Assembly: GCA_034437215.1 (NCBI GenBank)
Contig: DAOTVC010000130.1
Location: forward strand, 1 to 30,928
Reading direction: 5' to 3'
DNA: 30,928 bases
DNA from: DAOTVC01 sp034437215
GTDB lineage: Bacteria > Chloroflexota > Anaerolineae > B4-G1 > SLSP01
Positions 8,428 to 15,941 of the stretch are shown here, in pieces; positions within the stretch are counted from its first letter, which is position 1; every line of letters begins with the position of its first letter. The position numbers and the translations under genes are program-made. Below the pieces are notes generated by a model, which worked only from the letters and a program-made list of their open reading frames with translations, searched no databases and was not told the origin of the DNA.

Positions 8428-9567
8428 ATGGCGCGTACGCTGACCGTCGCCGCCGTACAGATGAGTGTGGAGCCCGCCCCCAAAGAGGAGCGTCTGGCGC
8501 GGGCCGAGGCTCTGATCCGCCAGGCTGCGGGGGAGGGAGCACAACTGGTTCTCCTGCCCGAGGTCTTCAACACCGGCTACGCCTACAGTGATCGCAACTT
8601 CCACCTCGCCGAGCCCCTCTCCGGCCCCACCGCCGCCTGGATGCAGCGGCTGGCGTCGGAGGAGCAGATCTACCTGGGGGGCACCCTCCTGCTCCTCGAT
8701 GAGGAAGACGTCTACAATGCCCTGCTCCTCGTCGCACCCGATGGGCAGATCTGGCGCTACGATAAGCAGCACCCTTGGGTCTGGGAGCGGGCCTACTTCC
8801 GGGAGGGGACGGAAATCACCGTGGCGGAGACCCCGTGGGGGCGCTTCGGTCTGCTCGTCTGCTGGGATCAGGCCCATCCCCGCCTCTGGGAGCGCTACGC
8901 CGGCAGGGTGGACGCCATCCTCGTCTGCAGCGCCCCGCCCGCCGCTCACGATATGACCTTTATCTTTCCCGATGGGATGCGCCTTCCCGCTGCGGAGGCC
9001 GGTCCCCTGCCCCGCCAGATGAAGCGCAGCTCCTGCGACGCCTTCGGCGGCTGCTTTCGTCGCCAGGGTGCGGCTCTGGGCGTGCCGGTGGTCAATACCG
9101 CCGCGACGGGCACCTTCCACTCGCCGATCCCCCTCCCGCGGCTCTCGACCTTCCTCTTTGCCCTCACCCGTGTCGACCTCTGGCCCAAGATCCTCCAGTC
9201 CGGCTCCGTTGCAGTGGAGATGCCCTTCTACCACGAGACCTGGGTCACCGACGGGACGGGGCAGGTGCTCGCCCGAGCGGAACCGGGGCGGGAGGCCTAC
9301 GCTCTCGCCGCTGTCACCCTCCCCGACGAACGCCCCCGGCTGCAGGGAAAGCAGCCGCCCTTCGGGATCTCACCCTTCGCCTACGCCTTCGACGAGATCG
9401 GAAACCTCCTTCTGGCGCCCGTCTACCGGCAGAAGGTGAGGCGCGCCCTCGGACGGCGGAGGGCGCCCGTACGCCGCCGCATACGGCAGTGGACCCTGGC
9501 TCTGGTGGTCGTGGGCCTTCTGGCCTTCCTGTGGGGCAGGCTTGGCGCTCGAAATCGGCGTCACTGA
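8428..9567 (+). CDS. Nitrilase-superfamily carbon-nitrogen hydrolase with C-terminal membrane anchor
   Basis: Protein of 379 aa with the Glu-Lys-Cys triad of the CN-hydrolase superfamily: E45 in LLPEVFNTGY, K113 in YDKQHPWVWERAYF and C145 in LVCWDQAHP. These enzymes hydrolyse amides or nitriles, or transfer acyl groups, through a thioester on the Cys. After the catalytic domain (about 1-320) there is a basic region (RRALGRRRAPVRRR) and one hydrophobic helix (about 353-371), followed by a basic tail, so the enzyme is probably tethered to the cytoplasmic face of the membrane. The start is supported by GAGGAGG at 8416-8422. The 3' end overlaps the next gene, a membrane glycosyltransferase, by 26 nt. 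It is not a canonical Lnt because the multi-helix N-terminal domain is absent. Substrate unknown. Confidence 0.88.
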   Translation: MARTLTVAAVQMSVEPAPKEERLARAEALIRQAAGEGAQLVLLPEVFNTGYAYSDRNFHLAEPLSGPTAAWMQRLASEEQIYLGGTLLLLDEEDVYNALLLVAPDGQIWRYDKQHPWVWERAYFREGTEITVAETPWGRFGLLVCWDQAHPRLWERYAGRVDAILVCSAPPAAHDMTFIFPDGMRLPAAEAGPLPRQMKRSSCDAFGGCFRRQGAALGVPVVNTAATGTFHSPIPLPRLSTFLFALTRVDLWPKILQSGSVAVEMPFYHETWVTDGTGQVLARAEPGREAYALAAVTLPDERPRLQGKQPPFGISPFAYAFDEIGNLLLAPVYRQKVRRALGRRRAPVRRRIRQWTLALVVVGLLAFLWGRLGARNRRH

Positions 9568-11203
9568 CCGTAGAGCGGGCCGGCACACCTCTCCGCCCTC
9601 GAGGGGATGGCTTCTCTGGGTCGCGCTCCTCCTGCTGGCGACCCTTCTGCGCCTTCCCTTCCCCGACTGGGACGGAGGCATCGCCGCTCACCCCGACGAA
9701 CGCTTTCTGCTCGGGGTGGCGGCTGCCACGCCTCTGTTGGCGAACCCCTGCGCGACGTCCCCCGACTTTCCCTACGGGCACCTCCCGGTCTACGTCGGCA
9801 GATGGCTGGTGCTGACCGCTCCCACTGCGGATCCCCTCTACGCGGCACGCCTGCTCTCTGGATTGCTGGGCGTGCTCCTGGTGGCGGTGACCGGCGCCCT
9901 GGGGCGGGCCCTGGGTGGGCGGGGGGCCGGATTGTGGGGCGCGCTTGCCGGCACCTTTGCCCCCTTCCTGATCCAGCAGGCACACTTCTACACCGTGGAC
10001 CCCTTCGGCGCCCTCTCTGCTTCTCTCGCCCTGCTCCTCGTCCTGCGCCGCCGGTGGTTGGGGGCCGGAGCTCTGGCGGGCCTCGCCGTCGCCTCGAAGG
10101 TCTCGCTGCTCTGGATCGGAGCTCCTCTTCTGGTCGCCGCTCTCATCACCCGGCGGAAGGGCGTGGCGCTGCGGCTCTCCGCACCTCGTCTCTTGACCGG
10201 GGCCGCCGTTGCCTTCGCGGTGAGCTCCCCCTGGGCTCTCCTCGACCCCCTCAACTGCTGGCGCGGCCCTCTCATCCAGACGGGGATGGCGGCAGGGCGC
10301 TTCGTCTTCCCCTACACGCAACAGTATGCCGGTACGCTCCCCTTTCTCTACCCTCTGGCACAGATGGCCCTCTGGGGATTGGGGCCCGCGACACTTCTCG
10401 GGTTCGGGGGGGTGGTGCGCTTGTTGGCGGGCTGGCGCCGGCTCTCCCCCGCGGGACGCGTGCTCCTCACCTGGACGCTGCTCTATCTCCTCGCCGTGGG
10501 AGGGCTCTACGTCAAGTTCCCGCGCTATCTCCTGCCCCTCTACCCGACTTGGGCGGCGCTGGCGGATTTCATCCTGCGACCGTGCCCCAGGCCGGTGGCG
10601 CGTCGCGTCACCCGTCGGCTCGCCTCTCTCCTCGGTGGGGGAGCGCTCCTGCTCACCGCGCTCTGCGGGTGGGCGCAATTCTCCCTCTACTCCCGGCCCC
10701 ATCCCTGGATGGAAGCCTCCCGCCGGATCTACGCCGCGCTCCCTCCCGGCGCCACCGTCGCCGTCGAATCCTGGGAGCACCCGCTGCCCGTGCCCCTTCC
10801 CGGGGATGATCCTTCTGCCTACGAGCAGCTGACGGTGCCCCTCTTCGCTGCGGGGCTGACCGAACAGGCGGCAGGGCTGGAGGAGGCCCGCGGGGAAGCC
10901 GAGCTGATCGTGGTGGCGAGCCGTCGCGGGTACAATGCGCTCTCTCGTCGACCCTACGAGCATGGGGAGGTGCTGGTGTGGTACGAGACGCTTCTCGAGG
11001 AGCGAGAGGTCATCCCCTTCGGGCGTTGCCCCCATCTCGGGCCGCTGGCGCTGACCGACGATCCCCTCACCGATGCCGGGCTTCCCTCACCGGCGTCCCT
11101 GGCGGAACGTTGCGGCACCCCTTACGCTCTACGCCTGCCCCGCCTCGACGAGTCCTTTCGGGTCTACGATGCGCCCGCGGCCCTGCTCCTGAAACGCCGG
11201 TGA
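9542..11203 (+). CDS. GT-C-type multi-helix membrane glycosyltransferase (PMT/ArnT-like)
   Basis: Integral membrane protein of 553 aa with about ten or more hydrophobic segments and a C-terminal soluble part (from about residue 385). The first helix is followed by an acidic loop, HPDERF (residues about 51-56), matching the Asp/Glu-bearing first extracytoplasmic loop of lipid-phosphate-sugar-dependent GT-C enzymes. Later, PFLIQQAHFYTVDPFGAL and VKFPRYLLPLYP resemble the PMT_2/ArnT family (DxxRY-like YPRYLLPL element). Such enzymes move a sugar from a polyprenyl carrier to protein, lipid or glycan outside the membrane. The TTG at 9542 is the only plausible start in frame before the first helix. 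It implies a 26-nt overlap with the nitrilase gene and hence coupling. Acceptor and sugar are unknown. Confidence 0.8.
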   Translation: MALEIGVTDRRAGRHTSPPSRGWLLWVALLLLATLLRLPFPDWDGGIAAHPDERFLLGVAAATPLLANPCATSPDFPYGHLPVYVGRWLVLTAPTADPLYAARLLSGLLGVLLVAVTGALGRALGGRGAGLWGALAGTFAPFLIQQAHFYTVDPFGALSASLALLLVLRRRWLGAGALAGLAVASKVSLLWIGAPLLVAALITRRKGVALRLSAPRLLTGAAVAFAVSSPWALLDPLNCWRGPLIQTGMAAGRFVFPYTQQYAGTLPFLYPLAQMALWGLGPATLLGFGGVVRLLAGWRRLSPAGRVLLTWTLLYLLAVGGLYVKFPRYLLPLYPTWAALADFILRPCPRPVARRVTRRLASLLGGGALLLTALCGWAQFSLYSRPHPWMEASRRIYAALPPGATVAVESWEHPLPVPLPGDDPSAYEQLTVPLFAAGLTEQAAGLEEARGEAELIVVASRRGYNALSRRPYEHGEVLVWYETLLEEREVIPFGRCPHLGPLALTDDPLTDAGLPSPASLAERCGTPYALRLPRLDESFRVYDAPAALLLKRR

Positions 11204-11217
11204 GGCGCCGGGGCGGG

Positions 11218-11637
11218 CTAGGCCTCCGGTTCGAAGCGCAGTATCGTCTCCCCGATGCGGATCCGGTCCTCGGGAGCGAGGCGCGCCGCCCCCTTCACCT
11301 GCTCTCCGTTGAGGAGCGTACCGTTGTGGCTCCCCAGATCCTCCAGCCACCAGTGATTCTCCCGCCAGAAGACGATGGCGTGGTGAGCCGAGGCGAAAGG
11401 GTCGTCGAGGACGAGGGTGTTGTCGTCGGCGCGCCCCAGGGCGGTCACGGGGCGGAGGAGGATGCGCTCCCCGGCAGCGCTCCCCTTCTCGCCCTTCAGG
11501 GCAGCGGGGTGGGGGACGGCGCCCTCCACCTTGCCGCCGGCTCGCAGATCCCTCCACAGGATGTAGAGGATCAGCGCCAGGAAGGCATAGAGGATGAAGG
11601 CCAACGCGAAACGCAGAGCCAGGATGAGTTCTGCCAT
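11218..11637 (-). CDS. Membrane-anchored FHA-domain protein (FhaB-like)
   Basis: Protein of 139 aa with one N-terminal hydrophobic helix (about residues 4-28, ILALRFALAFILYAFLALILYIL), a short linker and one FHA domain (about 58-136). FHA domains bind phosphothreonine peptides. The key pieces are visible: LGRADDN, SAHHA, and SHNGTLLNG. The conserved Arg of the usual SRxH motif is Ala here, but the Ser remains. Size and layout match actinobacterial FhaB (FipA), which acts at the division septum and peptidoglycan synthesis sites. It directly follows the FhaA-like gene with no gap and converges with the glycosyltransferase gene, 14 nt away, with no clear terminator between. Function inferred by analogy only. 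Confidence 0.88.
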   Translation of the reverse strand: MAELILALRFALAFILYAFLALILYILWRDLRAGGKVEGAVPHPAALKGEKGSAAGERILLRPVTALGRADDNTLVLDDPFASAHHAIVFWRENHWWLEDLGSHNGTLLNGEQVKGAARLAPEDRIRIGETILRFEPEA

Positions 11638-12426
11638 TCAGGCCTCCGTCGGGAAGGGTTCGGTATCGCCACTGCGCAGCTCGCTGCTCTGCCCCGCTCC
11701 CGTCTCGATGTAGAGGAGGTCGACACCCGCCAACGAGATGAGGTCCCCGGGCCGCAGGACGGTCTCCCGGGCGGCGAAGCCGTTGACCGTGGTGCCCCCG
11801 GTGCTGCGTAAATCCTGCAGGATGTAACGCCCGTAGCGCTGGCGCAGCTGGACGTGGTGACGGGAGACGCGCGGATCGTCGAGGACCAGGTCGTTGTCGA
11901 GGGCGCGCCCCACGCGGACGAGGGGTTGGTCCAGGTCGAAGGTCGCCTCCCCCTCGATGATGAGGTAGGCCTGGGGGCGGGAGAGGCTCTCGTCGAGGGC
12001 CTCCCGCCTTACCCGGCTGAGGTCGAGATCCCGCGTGCGCTCCCTCTCCGTCGGTTCCCCATTGTCCAGGGGCAGGATCCGCACCTCGTGTTCAGGGAGC
12101 TCGGGGTTCGCCCGCAGCACGACGACGGGAGGACGACGCAGCTTCACGTGCATCCGGCGCATCAGCGACTGGAGGCCGATGGCGAGATCCTCGGCGAGGT
12201 GAGGGTGCTCGGCCTGCAATGCCAACAGGTCGTCGGGATGGAGGTCGATGCGATAGCGCCCCGGTACCTCCATGCGACCATCGGGTCCCACGCTTTCGCC
12301 GTCTTCCAATGCACGGACCAGGCGGGCTGCCACCTCCTGAGGTAGTAACCGTCCGGCAAAGATTCTCACGAAAGGCTCCTCGATGATCTGCTCGATCAGC
12401 GACTCCAGTCGCTCTAATCCTCTCAT
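11638..12426 (-). CDS. FhaA-like protein: DUF3662 domain plus FHA domain
   Basis: Protein of 262 aa. The N-terminal domain (about 1-115, beginning MRGLERLESLIEQIIEEPFVRIF) matches the FhaA N-terminal family (DUF3662), including FAGRLLPQEVAARLVRALEDG. The C-terminal FHA domain (about 165-250) shows RVGRALDN, RVSRHHVQL and STGGTTVNG. In mycobacteria, FhaA binds the phosphorylated pseudokinase of the MurJ protein MviN. A murJ gene lies 5 kb away here, though without that pseudokinase. The ATG at 12426 is preferred over an upstream in-frame ATG because homology begins there and because a TATAAT box ends 7 nt upstream, which makes the longer form unlikely. The following fhaB-like gene begins directly after the stop. 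Confidence 0.88.
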   Translation of the reverse strand: MRGLERLESLIEQIIEEPFVRIFAGRLLPQEVAARLVRALEDGESVGPDGRMEVPGRYRIDLHPDDLLALQAEHPHLAEDLAIGLQSLMRRMHVKLRRPPVVVLRANPELPEHEVRILPLDNGEPTERERTRDLDLSRVRREALDESLSRPQAYLIIEGEATFDLDQPLVRVGRALDNDLVLDDPRVSRHHVQLRQRYGRYILQDLRSTGGTTVNGFAARETVLRPGDLISLAGVDLLYIETGAGQSSELRSGDTEPFPTEA

Positions 12427-12433
12427 GAGATTG

Positions 12434-12461
12434 ATTATAAGGGCAAATGGCGAAAGTCCAA
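12434..12461 (-). promoter_or_regulatory. Predicted leaderless promoter for the fhaA-like gene
   Basis: On the minus strand, TTGGAC (12461-12456), 16 bp, then a perfect TATAAT (12439-12434) is followed by 7 nt (CAATCTC) and the ATG at 12426. Transcription should begin at or next to the A of the start codon. No Shine-Dalgarno sequence fits in the 7 nt. Confidence 0.65.
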
Positions 12462-12574
12462 GGGCTCCGGGGCTCGCAAACGCCAAGTTCCCGCAGCCCC
12501 AGAGATCAGCTTTGAAGGGCTGCTACCTTCGGGGTTGAGGTTTGCGATCCTCGCACACTTCCGGAAACCTGAGC

Positions 12575-12602
12575 TTGCGGCTGGTACCCTGTCCCCTATA
12601 AT
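12575..12602 (+). promoter_or_regulatory. Predicted leaderless promoter for the glycosidase-like/Wzy fusion gene
   Basis: TTGCGG (12575-12580), 16 bp, then a perfect TATAAT (12597-12602) is followed by 7 nt (CCTCTCT) and the ATG at 12610. This is the same geometry as the divergent fhaA-like promoter. There is no ribosome site, so the mRNA is probably leaderless. Confidence 0.65.
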
Positions 12603-12609
12603 CCTCTCT

Positions 12610-15600
12610 ATGAAAAAACGACACGGCTGGCGTTTCGCTCTAGGTCTCGTACTGCTGCTCATCGCTGTCCTGAGCCTTCCCCAACTGATCGCTCACCGGA
12701 GGTTCAGGGAGCGGGGGGGGATCGAGGGCTATCCCCCTCCTATTGCTGACACCGGTATGCCCCGCACCTGCGTCAACGCGGCCCTCGAGCAGTACGAGGG
12801 GGAGGCGCTCCTCTGGGCCGTGGAGACCATCGAGGCCGGAGGCTTCACCTGGGTCCGCCAGCGCTTCCCCTGGGCCGCGATCGAACCGCAGCCCGGGGAG
12901 TTCGACTGGGAGCCCTGGGACCGCATCGTCGCCACGTCGGTGGAGCGCGGTCTCCAGATCATCCCCGTGCTCGACAGCCCCCCGGCGTGGGCGGGGACCC
13001 CGCCCGATCCCGAGGCCTTCGCCCGCTTCGCGGGCGCGTTGGCGAACCACTACATGGCCCAGCTGGTCTACTACGAGGTCTGGCACAATCCCAATCTCGG
13101 CGAGACCTGGGACGGGGACGTCGATCCCTACCTCTACGCCGAACTTCTCGCTCTGGGCGCCGAGGCCATCCGTGCCGCCGATCCCGACGCGCGCATCATC
13201 CTCGGGGGGCTGGCCCCCAACCTGGAGCAGGGACCGCAGAACTACAACGAGGTGCGCTTTCTCGAAAGCCTCTACGTGGCGGGCGCCGCTCCCTACTTCG
13301 ACGTGGTCGGTGTCCAACCCTACGGCTTCTACACCGGCCCCGAGGATCGGGAGGTCGACCTTGCCCTGATGAACTTCTCCCGTCCCCTGCTGGTGCGGGA
13401 GGTCCTCGCGGCTCACGGCGATGAGGAGAAGGCCGTCTGGGCCACCCACTTCGGGTGGAACAGTCTGCCGCCCGGCTGGGAGGGGCCGCCCTCCATCTGG
13501 GGTAGCGTCGACGAGGAGACGCAGGCCGCCTTCACCCTCGCCGCTCTCGACCGTGCGGAGGAGGAGTGGCCCTGGATGGGCGTCATGTGCCTCAACACCT
13601 TTCAACCCCGCCCCCTCTCCTCGGAGCGCGCGGTGCCCGACGCCGAGGAGCACTGGGGCTTCGCCGTGGTCGGTCCGGAGGGAGAGCCGCGCCCCGTCTA
13701 CGCCGCGATTCGAGCGTGGTCGGAGCGCCCCCGGGTCGCCCGACCGGGCGTTTACCCTGCCGGCACCTCCCTCGCCGAGTTCGAGGGGGACTGGCGGCTG
13801 GGCCCGCTGGGGGCCGACATCGGGCTGGACGCCGACGGGACGGAGGGGGGCGAGCGGGTGCGCTTGACCTTCGAGGGGACGGGCGTGGCGCTGACGGTGC
13901 GCCGTGGCCCTTACCGCGCCTTCCTCTTCGTCACCATCGACGGCGAGCCGGCCCCGGCGCTGCCCCGCGACACGGAGGGGCGGGCCTACGTGGTGCTCTA
14001 CGACCCGCTGACCGCCAGCGAGACGGTGCCCCTTGCCGAGAACCTCCCCTCCGGGCGACATACCGTCGAGGTGGTCGCCGACCGGGGCTGGTACCACTGG
14101 GCGCTGGCCGATTGGCGCGTCGTCGACCGGCCCTCGCAGCTCCCCTACCGTCTGGGGCTCTCGTTCTTGCTCGTCGCGGGGGGGACGGGGCTTCTGCTCG
14201 TGCTCACGTCGGCCCGCCACGTGTGGGGTGCCCGCTCTCTGGCGCGCCTTGAGGAGGCTTATCGCGGCTTGAGGGAGCCCGTGCAGGTCGCCCTGACCAC
14301 GGTCGTGGGCGCCGTCTTCGCCTTTGCCGCCTGGACCTCCTGGGGGCAGGGGCTCTTCCGACGTCTCGGGGAGGGCACGGAGCTGACGGCTGTGCTTCTG
14401 GCCGCGCTCCTTTTCTACTTCTCGCCCTGGTTCCTGCTGACCCTCGTGAGCGGCGCCCTGCTCTTCCTGCTCGTGCTGCTGCGCCCGGCCCTCGGGTTGG
14501 CTCTGACCATCGCGGCGGCTCCCTTCTACCTCCACCCCCTCTCCCTCTTCGGCAAATCCTTCTCCCTCGCCGAGCTGGTGCTCCTGCCCACGGCTCTCGG
14601 GGCGCTGGTCCGCTGGTTGGGAGATCGCGGGTGGGGGCTTCTCACGCCAAGGCCCCGGCGGGGGGAGGTCCTCCCCCGCGTGCGCGCTGCCCTCTTCGCC
14701 CCCCTCCTGACCCTGCTCCTGGTCTCTGTCCTCTCGGCCCTCTTCGCCGATCACACACGGGAGGCGCTGCGCGAGCTGCGGCTGGTGATCGTCGAGCCCC
14801 TCCTCTTCTACGGCGTGCTCGTCCTCTTCCCCCTGCAGGAGGAGGACCGCCGGCGCATCGTCGACTTCTACGTCGCCAGCGCCCTGGTGATCGCCCTGGT
14901 GGGCTTGGTGCAGTACTTCGTGCTGGGGGACTTTATCACCGCCGAGGGGGGCTTCCGTCGCTTGCGCAGCATCTACGGCTCGCCCAACAACGTGGGGCTC
15001 TATCTCGTGCGGGCCATCCCCTTCATGTTGGCGCTCGTGGCGGTGGGGCAGCCGGAGACCGGTGAAGAGCGGGGGCGTCTGCTGCCCTGGTTGCGCAACC
15101 TGCTCACCTCCCGCCGCCGGCTCTTCTACGCCCTGGCCCTCTTGCCCACCGGGCTGGCGCTGCTGCTCAGCTTCTCGCGGGGCGCGCTTCTGCTGGGGCT
15201 GCCGCTCGGGCTGGTTACTCTGGGGCTCCTTGCCGGCAGGCGCTGGCGGCGGGTGACTCTCGTCGCACTCTTGCTCTTCGTCCTCGCGCTGATCCCTCTC
15301 TTTCGCACCCCGCGCTTCGCGGGCCTCCTCGACACCCGTGCGGGCACCACCTTCTTCCGCCTCTCCCTCTGGCACAGCGCCTGGCAGATGTTTCTCGACC
15401 ACCCTCTCTGCGGGGTGGGGCCCGACAACTTCCTCTACGCCTACCGGACGCGCTATGTCCTGCCCACCGCATGGGAGGAGTTCGATCTCGCCCATCCTCA
15501 CAACTGGCCCCTCGACTTCGTGACGCGACTGGGGCTCCTGGGTCTCCTGCCCTTCCTCTGGCTGCTGTTCCAGCTGGGTATCCGCATTCGGCCCCTCTTG

Positions 15601-15774
15601 CGGGAAGTGAGCGGGCGGGAGCAGGCGCTCCTCCTCGGCGCGGTCGCCTCGCTCGTGGCGGCCCTGGCCCATGGTCTCGTCGATGCCTTCTTCTTCTACA
15701 TCGATCTGGCCTACGTCTTCTTCTTCACCCTGGCGGTCGTCACTTGGAGCATGCAGAGGAGGAGCATTTGCTGA
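12610..15774 (+). CDS. Fusion of catalytically degenerate glycosidase-like barrel, beta-rich domain and O-antigen ligase/polymerase (Wzy_C) membrane domain
   Basis: A 1054-aa protein. Order: N-terminal signal anchor (about 9-26); clan GH-A-like TIM barrel (about 50-375) with WVRQRFPWAAIEPQPGEFDW, YYEVWHNPNLGETW and VWATHFGWNS; beta-sandwich-like segment (about 380-510); then a polytopic membrane region (about 515-1045) typical of O-antigen ligase/Wzy proteins, with IYGSPNNVGLYL near 788, SFSRGALLLG near 853, GVGPDNFL near 935 and the His-bearing AHPHNWPLDFVTRLG near 960. In active GH-A enzymes the acid/base sits in WNEPN and the nucleophile in TEFGW. Here these are WHNPN (N160) and THFGW (H280), so hydrolase activity is unlikely and glycan binding is more plausible. 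The membrane part should ligate or polymerise lipid-linked glycans. The start is set by the basic signal anchor and the TATAAT 7 nt upstream. Confidence 0.85.
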   Translation: MKKRHGWRFALGLVLLLIAVLSLPQLIAHRRFRERGGIEGYPPPIADTGMPRTCVNAALEQYEGEALLWAVETIEAGGFTWVRQRFPWAAIEPQPGEFDWEPWDRIVATSVERGLQIIPVLDSPPAWAGTPPDPEAFARFAGALANHYMAQLVYYEVWHNPNLGETWDGDVDPYLYAELLALGAEAIRAADPDARIILGGLAPNLEQGPQNYNEVRFLESLYVAGAAPYFDVVGVQPYGFYTGPEDREVDLALMNFSRPLLVREVLAAHGDEEKAVWATHFGWNSLPPGWEGPPSIWGSVDEETQAAFTLAALDRAEEEWPWMGVMCLNTFQPRPLSSERAVPDAEEHWGFAVVGPEGEPRPVYAAIRAWSERPRVARPGVYPAGTSLAEFEGDWRLGPLGADIGLDADGTEGGERVRLTFEGTGVALTVRRGPYRAFLFVTIDGEPAPALPRDTEGRAYVVLYDPLTASETVPLAENLPSGRHTVEVVADRGWYHWALADWRVVDRPSQLPYRLGLSFLLVAGGTGLLLVLTSARHVWGARSLARLEEAYRGLREPVQVALTTVVGAVFAFAAWTSWGQGLFRRLGEGTELTAVLLAALLFYFSPWFLLTLVSGALLFLLVLLRPALGLALTIAAAPFYLHPLSLFGKSFSLAELVLLPTALGALVRWLGDRGWGLLTPRPRRGEVLPRVRAALFAPLLTLLLVSVLSALFADHTREALRELRLVIVEPLLFYGVLVLFPLQEEDRRRIVDFYVASALVIALVGLVQYFVLGDFITAEGGFRRLRSIYGSPNNVGLYLVRAIPFMLALVAVGQPETGEERGRLLPWLRNLLTSRRRLFYALALLPTGLALLLSFSRGALLLGLPLGLVTLGLLAGRRWRRVTLVALLLFVLALIPLFRTPRFAGLLDTRAGTTFFRLSLWHSAWQMFLDHPLCGVGPDNFLYAYRTRYVLPTAWEEFDLAHPHNWPLDFVTRLGLLGLLPFLWLLFQLGIRIRPLLREVSGREQALLLGAVASLVAALAHGLVDAFFFYIDLAYVFFFTLAVVTWSMQRRSIC

Positions 15775-15795
15775 GGGGGGGAGACGCCGTATAAT
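15768..15795 (+). promoter_or_regulatory. Predicted promoter for the DUF4230-like gene
   Basis: TTGCTG (15768-15773), overlapping the stop of the preceding gene, then 16 bp and a perfect TATAAT (15790-15795). The predicted transcript would carry a leader of about 140 nt that contains copy 1 of the dispersed element described below. Confidence 0.6.
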
Positions 15796-15803
15796 ACGAG
15801 AGA

Positions 15804-15912
15804 GGTGTGTTTCACTTGAGGTAGACCGAGGCGTGAAACGTAAAACGTAAATCGTGAGGCCCTCACGTTTCAGCCGCGGATAGCTTAGGACTGGATTGAA
15901 GCACATCCATAC
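15804..15912 (+). repeat. Dispersed repeat X, copy 1 (palindromic, 7-nt-periodic arms)
   Basis: Begins GTGTGTTTCACTTGAGG, then AGACCGAGG, then GCGTGAA, ACGTAAA, ACGTAAA, TCGTGAG heptads, a palindromic turn (CGTGAGGCCCTCACG), TTTCAGCC, and a right module GGATAGCTTAGGACTGGATTG with ACATCCAT at the end. Two further copies lie inverted at 27682-27788 and, split, at 24429-24466 with 24632-24697. It sits between a promoter and its gene, so it is probably transcribed in the leader. Confidence 0.75.
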
Positions 15913-15941
15913 ATGAGTAGTTTTCTCTGTGAGGGAGAGGG

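Noticed and set aside
8428..9567. Apolipoprotein N-acyltransferase (Lnt)
   Set aside because: The triad is shared, but the N-terminal multi-helix domain and Lnt-specific motifs are missing; only one C-terminal helix is present.
9314..11035. 573-codon minus-strand frame opposite the glycosyltransferase
   Set aside because: Its composition is Arg/Gly/Glu/Pro-rich with no family signature. The plus strand encodes a clear membrane enzyme.
12640..15906. 1088-codon minus-strand frame opposite the Wzy fusion
   Set aside because: Its low-complexity Glu/Gly/Pro-rich composition and lack of any family make it a codon-bias shadow of the plus-strand gene.
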